6,093 bases of DNA from an uncultured beta proteobacterium (GTDB lineage Bacteria; Pseudomonadota; Gammaproteobacteria; Burkholderiales; Burkholderiaceae_C). The stretch lies in the NCBI GenBank assembly GCA_903958915.1, contig CAJBVC010000398.1, positions 1-6,093 of the forward strand, read 5' to 3'. The stretch's first letter is position 1, and each line of letters begins with the position of its first letter. Made by a program: the position numbers and the translations under genes. The notes under the pieces were generated by a model. It was not told where the DNA came from. It saw only the letters and a list, made by a program, of their open reading frames with translations, and did no database searches. Of this stretch, positions 1 through 5,312 are shown one piece after another.

Positions 1-240
1 GGTCAGCGGGTTGAGCATGGCCGAGCCCTCAGGAGCCTTGAGCGTGCCCTTGAACGGCTTGCCGGTGGACAGATCGGTGCCGCCGCTGCCGATGATCGCG
101 CCCTTGGCTCCTGTGAGCGTGAAGTTGCCCTTGCTGTCGGTGGTGGTGCGGGCCTCGCCCTCGTTCCAGACACCGTCGCCATTGGCGTCGGCAAAGACGG
201 TGGCACCAGCCACGTAGCCGTCAACCACCTTGCCACTCAG
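1..240 (-). other. Region encoding an EF-hand-like calcium loop module (start of the next domain of the surface protein)
   Basis: Residues 677-756 read LSGKVVDGYVAGATVF, then a twelve-position loop with D694, N696, D698, G699, N702 and E705 at the EF-hand ligand positions, then TTTDSKGNFTL and GGTDLSTGKPF, before the window ends at MLNPLT. This type of module is common in long calcium-dependent secreted proteins. Calcium binding is inferred from the loop residues only. Confidence 0.65.
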
Positions 241-2268
241 TGTAGTGACGTTGTTGATCACGACGGCGACCTTTGCCAGACTCAACGCATCGTTGCCGGC
301 AATATCCTGCACCGCCGCGTTGGTGGTGCTGGTGTGGTCCGCGATCGGCGCCGTATAGCCCAGGGTAACGGCCAGGTCTTTGGTCAGCGCACTCGAGAGG
401 GTCAACTCAAGCGTGCTGCCGCTAACGGCTACGCCTGTTACCGCATTGGCCGCGCCACCCGCTGCTACGCTGAACGCACCCGCAGCAGCGGTTACTGCCG
501 CCAGCGGCTCGTTGTAGGTCAGGATGATCTTGGTGCCTGCAGTGTTGGTGGCCGCAGCCAGCAACACAGGGGCGGTGGTATCTAGCGCAACAGGTGCATT
601 ATTGGTAACGGTGATGGCCTTAGTCAGGCTCAGCGCATCGTTGCCCACAACGTCCTGCACTGCAGCGTTGGTGGCATGGGTGTTGTCCGCCGTTGGTGCG
701 GTGTACCCCAGCGTGACGGCCAGGTCTTTGGTCAACGCACTCGAGAGGGTCAGCTCAAGCGTGCTGCCGCTAACGGCTACGCCTGTGACGGTGTTGGCCG
801 CGCCGCCCGCGTAGACACTGAATGCGCCCGCAGTGGCGGTGGCCGCTGCAAGTGGTTCGCTGTAGGTCAGGATGATCTTGGTGCCAGCTGTGTTGGAGGT
901 CGCTGACAGCAGAGTGGGGGCAGTCGTGTCAATCCAAGCCGGTGCGTTATTGAGGACATTGATGGAGTTTGCCAAGCTCACGGCATCGTTGCCGACAATG
1001 TCCTGCACTGCTGCGTTGGTGGCGCGGGTGTTGTCAACGGCAAGGGCCGTATAGCCCAGGGTGATGGACTGGTCTTTGGTGACGGCGTTCGAGAGAGTGA
1101 GTTCAACTATTGAGCCGTTGACAGCGACGTTGGTAACAAAGTCTGCTGCTCCACCGGCTGATACGTTGAATGCGTAGGTTGCAGCCGTTGCGGCAGCCAA
1201 TGGCTCACTATAGGTCAGGACGATCTTGGTTCCCAAAAGGTTAGTAGCCGCTGACAGCAAAACGGGAGCAGTGGTATCCAATGCAACTGGTGCGTTGTTG
1301 GTAACGCTGATGGCCTTTGCCAGACTCACTGCATCGTTGCCAGCGGCGTCCTGCACAGCCGCGTTGGCAGCGCTGGTGTTGTCTGCCGTTGGTGCGGTGT
1401 ACCCCAGAGTGATGGACTGATCTTTGGTCACTGCGTTCGACAGGGTGAGTTCGATCGTGCTTGCGCTGACGGTTACGCCTGTGACCGCATTGGCCGCGCC
1501 ACCCGCTGACACGCTGAACGCACCGCCAGCAGCAGTTGCTGCAGCCAGTGGCTCACTGTAGGTCAGAACAATCTTGGTACCCACAGTGTTGGTGGCCGCT
1601 GACAGCAAAATAGGGGCGATCGCATCTTCCGCAAGCACCCCATAGTCGGTAATCCTGCTCGTAAGCATCGTGATCAGGTCCGAAGTGGCGAGCGACTCGA
1701 CGGCGATCGTGGTTGGCTCAGTCACGCCAGTGGCGCGCAAAGTGAGGTAGCTTTGGGCAAAGCGCGTGGAGGCACCGGTGCTCAAAAGCGCTTCGGGCGA
1801 GAGCGTGAAAATCAACGCCACATCAGCTCGGGTCATGGCGCCACTGTCGACTTGTTTCAGCCAATACGCTTTACCGGACTGGTCACTAACGCGTCCGAAA
1901 ATATTGCTATAGATGGAATCTATGAATGAGGCGGTGTCGGCACTGGCGTATTTGGCCTGGAACTCACTCGATGCGCTGAGAGACTGCGCCACATCGCGCA
2001 ACGTGCTGCCATTGCGCAGGGCGTTTGTCCAGTAGCTCAAACCGCTGCTGTCGACTGCCCGGTTGAAGAACACGTCATACAACCGCAAGACGGCAGTGGT
2101 GTCTTGCACTTCCGGGGAGAGGATGAACGCTTTGGTAAGTTGTGCCACTGACATCCCCGTCTGCGCTTGCTTGACCCAAGAGTCCACGCCGGCAGTGTCG
2201 CCTGTGCGCTGCGCCACGTTCTTGTATAGGTCCTGGATATAGGTGGTGATGGCTGCTGTCGTGGTCAT
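1..2268 (-). CDS. Large repetitive surface/adhesin-like protein with DUF4214 and SWM repeats (partial, C-terminus beyond window)
   Basis: The minus-strand frame is open from an ATG at 2268 to the window edge (756 codons, no stop), so this is the N-terminal part of a longer protein. Residues about 5-175 form three helical units of the DUF4214 type (patterns such as LYDVFFNRAVDSSGLSYW and IYSNIFGRVSDQSGKAYW, each followed by a segment ending in SPE or SSEFQ). Residues 218-674 are four SWM (swm_rep_I, 'cyanobacterial long protein') repeats with LTYxEPLAA, LTLSxA, TLGYTA and AAVQDxxGNDA motifs. Residues about 677-756 begin another module with an EF-hand-like loop (D694, N696, D698, G699, E705) and a GGTDLSTGKPF segment. 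There is no Sec signal peptide. In this family such proteins often carry C-terminal RTX repeats and leave the cell by type I secretion, but that end is not visible here. The start is secure: a TAA lies five codons upstream and GAGGAG precedes the ATG. An adhesion or biofilm role is inferred. Confidence 0.9.
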   Translation of the reverse strand, partial: MTTTAAITTYIQDLYKNVAQRTGDTAGVDSWVKQAQTGMSVAQLTKAFILSPEVQDTTAVLRLYDVFFNRAVDSSGLSYWTNALRNGSTLRDVAQSLSASSEFQAKYASADTASFIDSIYSNIFGRVSDQSGKAYWLKQVDSGAMTRADVALIFTLSPEALLSTGASTRFAQSYLTLRATGVTEPTTIAVESLATSDLITMLTSRITDYGVLAEDAIAPILLSAATNTVGTKIVLTYSEPLAAATAAGGAFSVSAGGAANAVTGVTVSASTIELTLSNAVTKDQSITLGYTAPTADNTSAANAAVQDAAGNDAVSLAKAISVTNNAPVALDTTAPVLLSAATNLLGTKIVLTYSEPLAAATAATYAFNVSAGGAADFVTNVAVNGSIVELTLSNAVTKDQSITLGYTALAVDNTRATNAAVQDIVGNDAVSLANSINVLNNAPAWIDTTAPTLLSATSNTAGTKIILTYSEPLAAATATAGAFSVYAGGAANTVTGVAVSGSTLELTLSSALTKDLAVTLGYTAPTADNTHATNAAVQDVVGNDALSLTKAITVTNNAPVALDTTAPVLLAAATNTAGTKIILTYNEPLAAVTAAAGAFSVAAGGAANAVTGVAVSGSTLELTLSSALTKDLAVTLGYTAPIADHTSTTNAAVQDIAGNDALSLAKVAVVINNVTTLSGKVVDGYVAGATVFADANGDGVWNEGEARTTTDSKGNFTLTGAKGAIIGSGGTDLSTGKPFKGTLKAPEGSAMLNPLT
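247..573 (-). repeat. SWM repeat 4 (residues 566-674)
   Basis: This is the fourth and last unit before the array gives way to the EF-hand-like module. It opens with APVLLAAATN, keeps LTYNEPLAA and TLSSALTKDLAVTLGYTAP, and ends at AAVQDIAGNDALSLAK and VVINN. The NAPxxxDTT linker found between the other copies is replaced by VTTLSGK, the entry into the next domain. Confidence 0.87.
574..921 (-). repeat. SWM repeat 3 (residues 450-565)
   Basis: This is the third 348-bp unit. It opens with APTLLSATSN and carries TLSSALTKDLAVTLGYTAP, identical to repeat 4 over this segment. At DNA level positions 721-786 match 373-438 at 64 of 66 bases, so this part was duplicated or converted recently. Confidence 0.88.
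922..1269 (-). repeat. SWM repeat 2 (residues 334-449)
   Basis: This is the second 348-bp unit, in exact register with repeat 1. It opens with APVLLSAATN and shares TLSNAVTKDQSITLGYTA with repeat 1. It is the most diverged copy in its middle part (AADFVTNVAVNGSIVE in place of the AVTGV/TVTGV segment of the others) and in its linker (VLNNAPAWIDTT). Confidence 0.88.
1270..1617 (-). repeat. SWM repeat 1 (residues 218-333)
   Basis: This is the first of four 116-residue beta-rich units. It opens with APILLSAATN, carries LTYSEPL and TLSNAVTKDQSITLGYTA, and closes with AAVQDAAGNDAVSL and a VTNNAP linker. The TLSNAVTKDQS segment is shared with repeat 2 but not with repeats 3 and 4, which marks two sub-families. 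Confidence 0.88.
1744..2256 (-). repeat. Three DUF4214-type helical units, N-terminal region of the surface protein
   Basis: Residues about 7-54, 60-105 and 112-160 share a pattern of an aromatic-rich helix (IQDLY, LRLYDVFF, IDSIYSNIF), a polar turn, a G-x-x-x-W or YW position, a G-S/M/A-T turn, and a closing helix ending near SPE or SSEF. This matches the DUF4214 unit. The copies are diverged at residue level, so this is an old domain array. DUF4214 is frequent in large secreted calcium-binding proteins of proteobacteria. Its molecular role is not established. Confidence 0.75.
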
Positions 2269-2274
2269 CCTGAG

Positions 2275-2280
2275 CTCCTC
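2275..2280 (-). promoter_or_regulatory. Ribosome binding site of the surface protein gene
   Basis: The minus strand reads GAGGAG, six bases, then ATG at 2268. It is a strong Shine-Dalgarno. With the in-frame TAA at 2284-2286 it leaves ATG 2268 as the only plausible start. Confidence 0.85.
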
Positions 2281-2313
2281 TGATTAAAGTCATTCCCTGG
2301 GTGTGGTCAGCGT

Positions 2314-2325
2314 GTTTGCCAAACC
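2314..2325. repeat. GTTTGCCAAACC near-palindrome, copy 1
   Basis: GTTTG-C-CAAAC is a perfect 5-bp dyad around one base. The same 12-mer recurs at 2529-2540. This copy lies about 45-58 bases before the surface protein start, in its presumed leader, and is followed by TCAC, while copy 2 is preceded by GTGAGGTG. Function unknown. Confidence 0.45.
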
Positions 2326-2342
2326 TCACACAAAACACATTC

Positions 2343-2371
2343 GCACTGAACAAGTAGTTGCTTGTTCATGC
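2343..2371 (-). promoter_or_regulatory. Bulged inverted repeat in the leader of the surface protein gene
   Basis: TGAACAAG (2347-2354) and CTTGTTCA (2361-2368) are perfectly complementary around a six-base loop. Skipping one base (2346) adds GCA/TGC, for eleven pairs in total. It lies about 75-105 bases before the ATG. If transcription starts near 2381 it would be an RNA hairpin in the 5' leader. Otherwise it may be an operator dyad. It has no U-tract on either side, so it is not a typical terminator. Confidence 0.5.
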
Positions 2372-2387
2372 ACGAAAACTGGTTAGG

Positions 2388-2393
2388 ACTTTA
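2388..2393 (-). promoter_or_regulatory. Possible -10 element of the surface protein promoter, below box A
   Basis: The minus strand reads TAAAGT, four of six matches to TATAAT, starting 22 bases after the TTGACA that forms part of box A. The matching element below box C is TAGAAT at the same distance. The 22-base spacing is too long for an unaided sigma-70 promoter and suggests an activator-dependent one. Predicted leader is about 110 bases. Confidence 0.35.
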
Positions 2394-2415
2394 GGAAAGA
2401 ATGAGACTTCTATGC

Positions 2416-2430
2416 TGTCAAATGCTGACA
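2416..2430. promoter_or_regulatory. Box A: TGTCA-N5-TGACA, candidate response regulator site upstream of the surface protein
   Basis: The sequence is TGTCAAATGCTGACA, a perfect 5-bp inverted repeat with a 5-bp spacer, 148 bp upstream of the surface protein start. With flanks, 2414-2433 matches box C (3311-3330) at 18 of 20 positions. On the minus strand it also reads as a direct repeat, TGTCAGCAT-T-TGACAGCAT, with a 10-bp period, the arrangement typical for OmpR-family dimers. Binding by the neighbouring regulator is inferred. Confidence 0.6.
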
Positions 2431-2496
2431 TTGGAGAAGCAATATCACCAACAGTTGATCTGCTACGTCTTTGCAACAGACACAGAGACGCGCGTC

Positions 2497-2511
2497 AGTC
2501 AGGTGCTGACA
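2497..2511. promoter_or_regulatory. Box B: AGTCA-N5-TGACA, variant copy of the box
   Basis: The sequence is AGTCAGGTGCTGACA, one mismatch from the TGTCA-N5-TGACA pattern, 81 bp upstream of box A relative to the surface gene. On the minus strand the first half reads TGTCAGCAC, close to TGTCAGCAT of box A. It may be an upstream auxiliary site. Confidence 0.45.
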
Positions 2512-2527
2512 CTGCCTTCAGTGAGGT

Positions 2528-2540
2528 GGTTTGCCAAACC
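2528..2540. repeat. GGTTTGCCAAACC palindrome, copy 2
   Basis: This is a 13-bp perfect palindrome around a central C, containing the same 12-mer as 2314-2325. It sits just below the end of the response regulator gene and upstream of box B. The two copies bracket boxes A and B, which suggests a second DNA-binding protein or a loop, but this is a guess. Confidence 0.45.
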
Positions 2541-2571
2541 GGGGGAAATGAAGGACAAGAGAGTCTTCGAA

Positions 2572-3255
2572 TCAGCGCTCTTGTAGTGGCTCGGTGAACA
2601 GATACCCTTCCGTTCGCAGGGGACGGATCAGGTTGTTTGCGCCCGTTATCGCGAATATTTTTCGACGCAATCGACTGACCAGGGTTTCAAGTCGACGCTC
2701 GTCGTAATCGAGGTAATTTTTCTCCAATCCTTCGATCAGCTTTTTGCGCGATGCTTCTCCGCCGTAGGCTACGGAGAATACATGCAGCATTTGGAACTCC
2801 TGGCGCGTCAGAGCCACTTCGATGCCCTCTTGGCCTAACAACTTCATTCCCTCACGCACCAGAACCCATGCAGCTTTCTTCGGTGGAAGCATGACCACAC
2901 GGCGGGACACGGCACGAATGGCAGCCACCAGTTCGCGCCGCTCCACCGGCTTACACAGGTACATGTCTCCGCCTGATTCAAGTCCGATAACGCGATCGGC
3001 CACGCTGATGCGACCTGTCAACATCACTACACCTACATTGGGATACATCTTACGCAGGCGACTGGCGATGAGCAGTCCGTCCTCGCCAGGCAATGTCAAA
3101 TCAAGAACAAGAACGTCTACCGACTGGCGCTCGAGGCGCTGTGCCAGATCTCTGCCGTCGCTCGCGCCCGAGACCTCAAAACCCTCGTGGCGAAGGCCGA
3201 AGGTCACATCGTCAAGCAGGTCGGGGTCGTCCTCAATGACATGTACGCGAATCAC
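2572..3255 (-). CDS. OmpR-family response regulator (receiver plus winged-helix DNA-binding domain)
   Basis: This 227-residue protein would act as the cytoplasmic DNA-binding partner of the adjacent kinase. Residues 1-120 are a receiver domain with the acidic pair E8/D9/D10, the phosphate acceptor D52 in LDLTLPGEDG, T80 and K102. Residues about 128-220 are a winged-helix output domain (LTRQEFQMLHVF, then YLDYDERRLETLVSRLRRK and RTEGYLF), the OmpR/PhoB pattern. The usual GADDYxxKP stretch is GGDMYLCKP, so the second Asp is lost and a Cys precedes the Lys. The start is a GTG at 3255 with only a weak GGGA eight bases upstream, and no other in-frame start fits. It follows the kinase gene after 52 bp, so co-transcription is likely, and box C with a TAGAAT offers it a promoter of its own. 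The DNA targets are inferred to be boxes A-C. Confidence 0.92.
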   Translation of the reverse strand: MIRVHVIEDDPDLLDDVTFGLRHEGFEVSGASDGRDLAQRLERQSVDVLVLDLTLPGEDGLLIASRLRKMYPNVGVVMLTGRISVADRVIGLESGGDMYLCKPVERRELVAAIRAVSRRVVMLPPKKAAWVLVREGMKLLGQEGIEVALTRQEFQMLHVFSVAYGGEASRKKLIEGLEKNYLDYDERRLETLVSRLRRKIFAITGANNLIRPLRTEGYLFTEPLQER

Positions 3256-3284
3256 TGTTGTATTCCCAATTCAGGTGTCAACAA

Positions 3285-3290
3285 ATTCTA
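3285..3290 (-). promoter_or_regulatory. Possible -10 element of the response regulator promoter, below box C
   Basis: The minus strand reads TAGAAT, five of six matches to TATAAT, 22 bases after the TTGACA within box C. Transcription would start near 3278, about 23 bases before the GTG start. The overlong spacing suggests activation through the box rather than a standard -35. Confidence 0.4.
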
Positions 3291-3307
3291 GAAAGAAAAT
3301 GTGTACG

Positions 3308-5215
3308 CTAGCTGTCAATTCCTGACATTGTGGTGGTCATGCGCAGGGGCAGCGCAAGGCGAAACTTGGCGCCACCACTTTCGTCGTCCAGAACTTCGAT
3401 ACTCCCTTGGTGTGTCGTGGCGATGCTTCGAACCAGGCTCAATCCCACACCGGTGCCTGGAATGTTGGCGTGCTCAGGTGCGCGCACATATCGGTCGAAA
3501 ATTGTTTCTCGCATCTCGGCCGAAACACCTGGCCCACGATCAATGATCTCGATAATGCACTGATCACCTTCAAGGCGGGTGGTGAGGATTACTTCCTCAT
3601 CAGTGGGCGAATACTTCATTGCGTTGTCAAGCAAATTCAGTATCGCTGTGGCAACCAGATCAGGGTCGCACACCAACAGCACATCGTCACCAAGTTGAAG
3701 TCGCAGCCGGTGCGTCGCACCGGTAAATTGTTGAACAGACATCGAAACCACTTTATGCAATGACTGCTCTGAAAAACGGGGACGCAAGCGCGCCTGGTCA
3801 AGTTGGTCAATTTGCAGATAGCGACCAAAAATGCCATCAATGCGGTGTGCGTTACGCCGGATACGCTCAATGCGCGAAATGACCTCTGGCGAAGCTGTGC
3901 TGTTGAGTATTTCCAGAGCCTCCGACGCAGAAATAACACCGGCCAAAGGTGTTTTTATTTCGTGGGTGATCATGGAGATGAAGTGCGCCTGCTCGTTACG
4001 AGCTTGCATTTCCCTCTCAACCTTAGTTGTTAGTTGCTTTGCCTCGATGAGCATCTGCTGATGGACGGCCTTTTGTGCACGCGAGCGCGCGCCGATGACC
4101 AGGTGCAGCGCGATGACGTTGCTGACCGTGCCGATCAAGAATGCATGCAAAATGACAAAGTTGCCAGCGAAAAAGCCCTGGATATGAAGGATCGAAGCAC
4201 CAATAGCAGTCACGCTGATCATGGTGGCCACCACCAGCATTTTTCCACCCGCATGCTTGTTAGGCAGTAGCTGTACGCTGCGCCAGAGTGCAACCGGTGC
4301 CATTAAAGTGGCATAAGCCAACACGACACGCTGCGCTTCCGTGAAGTAGCCCAGCGGTATGGCTGGAATCAGGATCAAGGGCAGGATCATCAAGGTTCGA
4401 TACGCAAGCCAGAAGAATCTCTGCTGCCTCTGCACCAACAAGACGTTCTGATAAAGCCAGCCAGCAGCGGCGGTCATCAAGAAGCTGCTGATGTTTTGCA
4501 AGTCGTTAACGATCGCCGGTTGCATCGGCAGGAGAAACTGTGCAGCCAGTCCCTGTACAAAAAGTGAATTGACCAAAACCGCAGCGATATAAACGGTGTA
4601 AGGCAAATTGACGGCTTCGCTTTCCCGCCATTGATAAATCAGGTTAATGACCAGAATGATCAGCAGCAACCCCATGACAGCCCCTAGCAGGGCATACTCG
4701 CCAGGAAGTGCTGCGTAGAAGAGCTTGGCCGGCCACAACTTCATCATCACCATAGACGTACTGGTGGTTTGCAGTCTTAAGTAAAAGGTTCGCCTTTCGT
4801 TTTCCTTCAACGCCATCCGGAACACAAAGCCACGGTACTGCAACTCGCGTGAGACAAAGGGGAGCTGGTCTCCAGTGTGCCGCTCGATAAATGCATTGCC
4901 TGCACGCGGGTCGCTCTCAAAAAGGCGAATGTCGTCAATGTAGGACGGATGCATTTCAAGCAACCACTCCCCAGACTGCCCCGAGGGCGCCTGTGCGGTA
5001 AAACGCAACCAGTGAACCGAACGGGTGAGGCCCGCACTGAACCCTTTGGGACGAGGTGAAAACTCGGACTCGGGAAGCGACGCAACAGTTTCAATGGTTT
5101 GCGTTCCGGTGAAGTCCTCGTGTACAGCGAGATCATCGACACCTATCTGGGCCATTGCGGGTTGAACCACAATGAACAGGAACCACAAAGCACAGCGAAT
5201 GGTGAACTTGTACAT
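3308..5215 (-). CDS. Membrane sensor histidine kinase with 7TMR-DISM sensor region
   Basis: This kinase would sense an external signal, autophosphorylate and pass phosphate to the regulator encoded 52 bp downstream. Numbering here counts from an alternative TTG at 5236; subtract seven for the ATG at 5215. Residues 8-29 form a signal peptide ending AMA before Q30. Residues about 35-170 match the 7TMR-DISMED2 extracellular domain (SVHWLRFTAQ, WLLEMHPSYIDDIRLFE). Residues about 180-385 contain about seven membrane segments. The HisKA domain follows with H425 in THEIKTPLAG, then an ATPase domain with N534/N538 (NLLDNAMKYSP), D566-x-G-x-G and GTGVGLSLV at 594-602. All catalytic motifs are intact. 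I prefer ATG 5215 because the signal peptide then starts normally; an in-frame TGA just above 5236 excludes longer forms. The ligand is unknown. 7TMR-DISM domains are often thought to bind carbohydrate-like ligands. Confidence 0.93.
   Translation of the reverse strand: MYKFTIRCALWFLFIVVQPAMAQIGVDDLAVHEDFTGTQTIETVASLPESEFSPRPKGFSAGLTRSVHWLRFTAQAPSGQSGEWLLEMHPSYIDDIRLFESDPRAGNAFIERHTGDQLPFVSRELQYRGFVFRMALKENERRTFYLRLQTTSTSMVMMKLWPAKLFYAALPGEYALLGAVMGLLLIILVINLIYQWRESEAVNLPYTVYIAAVLVNSLFVQGLAAQFLLPMQPAIVNDLQNISSFLMTAAAGWLYQNVLLVQRQQRFFWLAYRTLMILPLILIPAIPLGYFTEAQRVVLAYATLMAPVALWRSVQLLPNKHAGGKMLVVATMISVTAIGASILHIQGFFAGNFVILHAFLIGTVSNVIALHLVIGARSRAQKAVHQQMLIEAKQLTTKVEREMQARNEQAHFISMITHEIKTPLAGVISASEALEILNSTASPEVISRIERIRRNAHRIDGIFGRYLQIDQLDQARLRPRFSEQSLHKVVSMSVQQFTGATHRLRLQLGDDVLLVCDPDLVATAILNLLDNAMKYSPTDEEVILTTRLEGDQCIIEIIDRGPGVSAEMRETIFDRYVRAPEHANIPGTGVGLSLVRSIATTHQGSIEVLDDESGGAKFRLALPLRMTTTMSGIDS
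3313..3327. promoter_or_regulatory. Box C: TGTCA-N5-TGACA, candidate autoregulatory site upstream of the response regulator
   Basis: The sequence is TGTCAATTCCTGACA, a perfect dyad with the same spacing as box A. It overlaps the last codons of the kinase gene, so the kinase C-terminus (TMSGIDS) is partly encoded by the box. A further half-site, TGTCA, lies at 3276-3280. The position 58-72 bp upstream of the regulator start fits autoregulation. Confidence 0.6.
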
Positions 5216-5242
5216 GACCTTTGGATTTAGAGGCAAAGGTCA
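5215..5242 (-). promoter_or_regulatory. Inverted repeat spanning the kinase Shine-Dalgarno and start codon
   Basis: TGACCTTTG (5215-5223) and CAAAGGTCA (5234-5242) are perfectly complementary with a ten-base spacer. In the minus-strand mRNA the second arm is CAAAGGUCA, which contains the only Shine-Dalgarno-like AAAGG and the A of the ATG at 5215. A folded stem would hide the ribosome site and limit kinase translation. It may instead be a DNA operator dyad. The SD-to-ATG distance is short, so the start itself is not certain. Confidence 0.5.
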
Positions 5243-5296
5243 ATGAACGACCTGCTGAAACGCCCAGCGCCCCATTTTCCACGCAATTGGCATACC

Positions 5297-5302
5297 TATA
5301 AT
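5297..5302 (+). promoter_or_regulatory. -10 element of the gloB promoter
   Basis: TATAAT is a perfect consensus, ten bases before the gloB ATG. The -35 is weak (TTTCCA at 5276-5281 with a 15-base spacer is the best seen). Transcription would start near 5309, giving a leader of about four bases or none, and no Shine-Dalgarno precedes the ATG. Confidence 0.6.
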
Positions 5303-5312
5303 TTGACCGCTC

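Larger units (their letters stand above)
2269..2571. other. 303-bp intergenic regulatory region between the response regulator and the surface protein
   Basis: No convincing gene lies here. The stretch contains two TGTCA/TGACA boxes (2416-2430 and 2497-2511), a bulged hairpin (2343-2371), two copies of GTTTGCCAAACC (2314-2325 and 2529-2540) and the surface protein ribosome-binding site. No U-tract terminator was recognised after the response regulator stop, so read-through into the surface gene cannot be excluded. Confidence 0.7.

Noticed and set aside
247..1617. CRISPR-like or non-coding tandem repeat
   Set aside because: The 348-bp period is an exact number of codons in one open frame and encodes SWM protein repeats.
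2075..2353. Minus-strand 92-codon open frame over the start of the surface protein
   Set aside because: It overlaps the DUF4214 region in another frame, while the frame from 2268 has a strong ribosome site and clear domains.
2415..2430. LexA (SOS) box
   Set aside because: The site begins CTGT but ends GACA rather than ACAG at the LexA spacing, and the associated genes are not SOS genes.
2416..2430. PhoB (Pho) box
   Set aside because: The half-site resembles CTGTCA, but the period is 10 rather than 11 bp and the neighbouring kinase is of 7TMR-DISM type, not PhoR.
2510..2523. Rho-independent terminator after the response regulator (CACTG-CCTT-CAGTG)
   Set aside because: The stem is only five pairs and no U-tract follows on the minus strand.
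2358..2597. Plus-strand 79-codon open frame in the intergenic region
   Set aside because: It has no Shine-Dalgarno, no recognisable domain, runs over the regulatory boxes and into the 3' end of the response regulator on the other strand.
2822..3325. Plus-strand 167-codon open frame
   Set aside because: It is antisense to the response regulator, rich in Arg, Ser and Thr with no domain, as expected of a shadow frame in GC-rich DNA.
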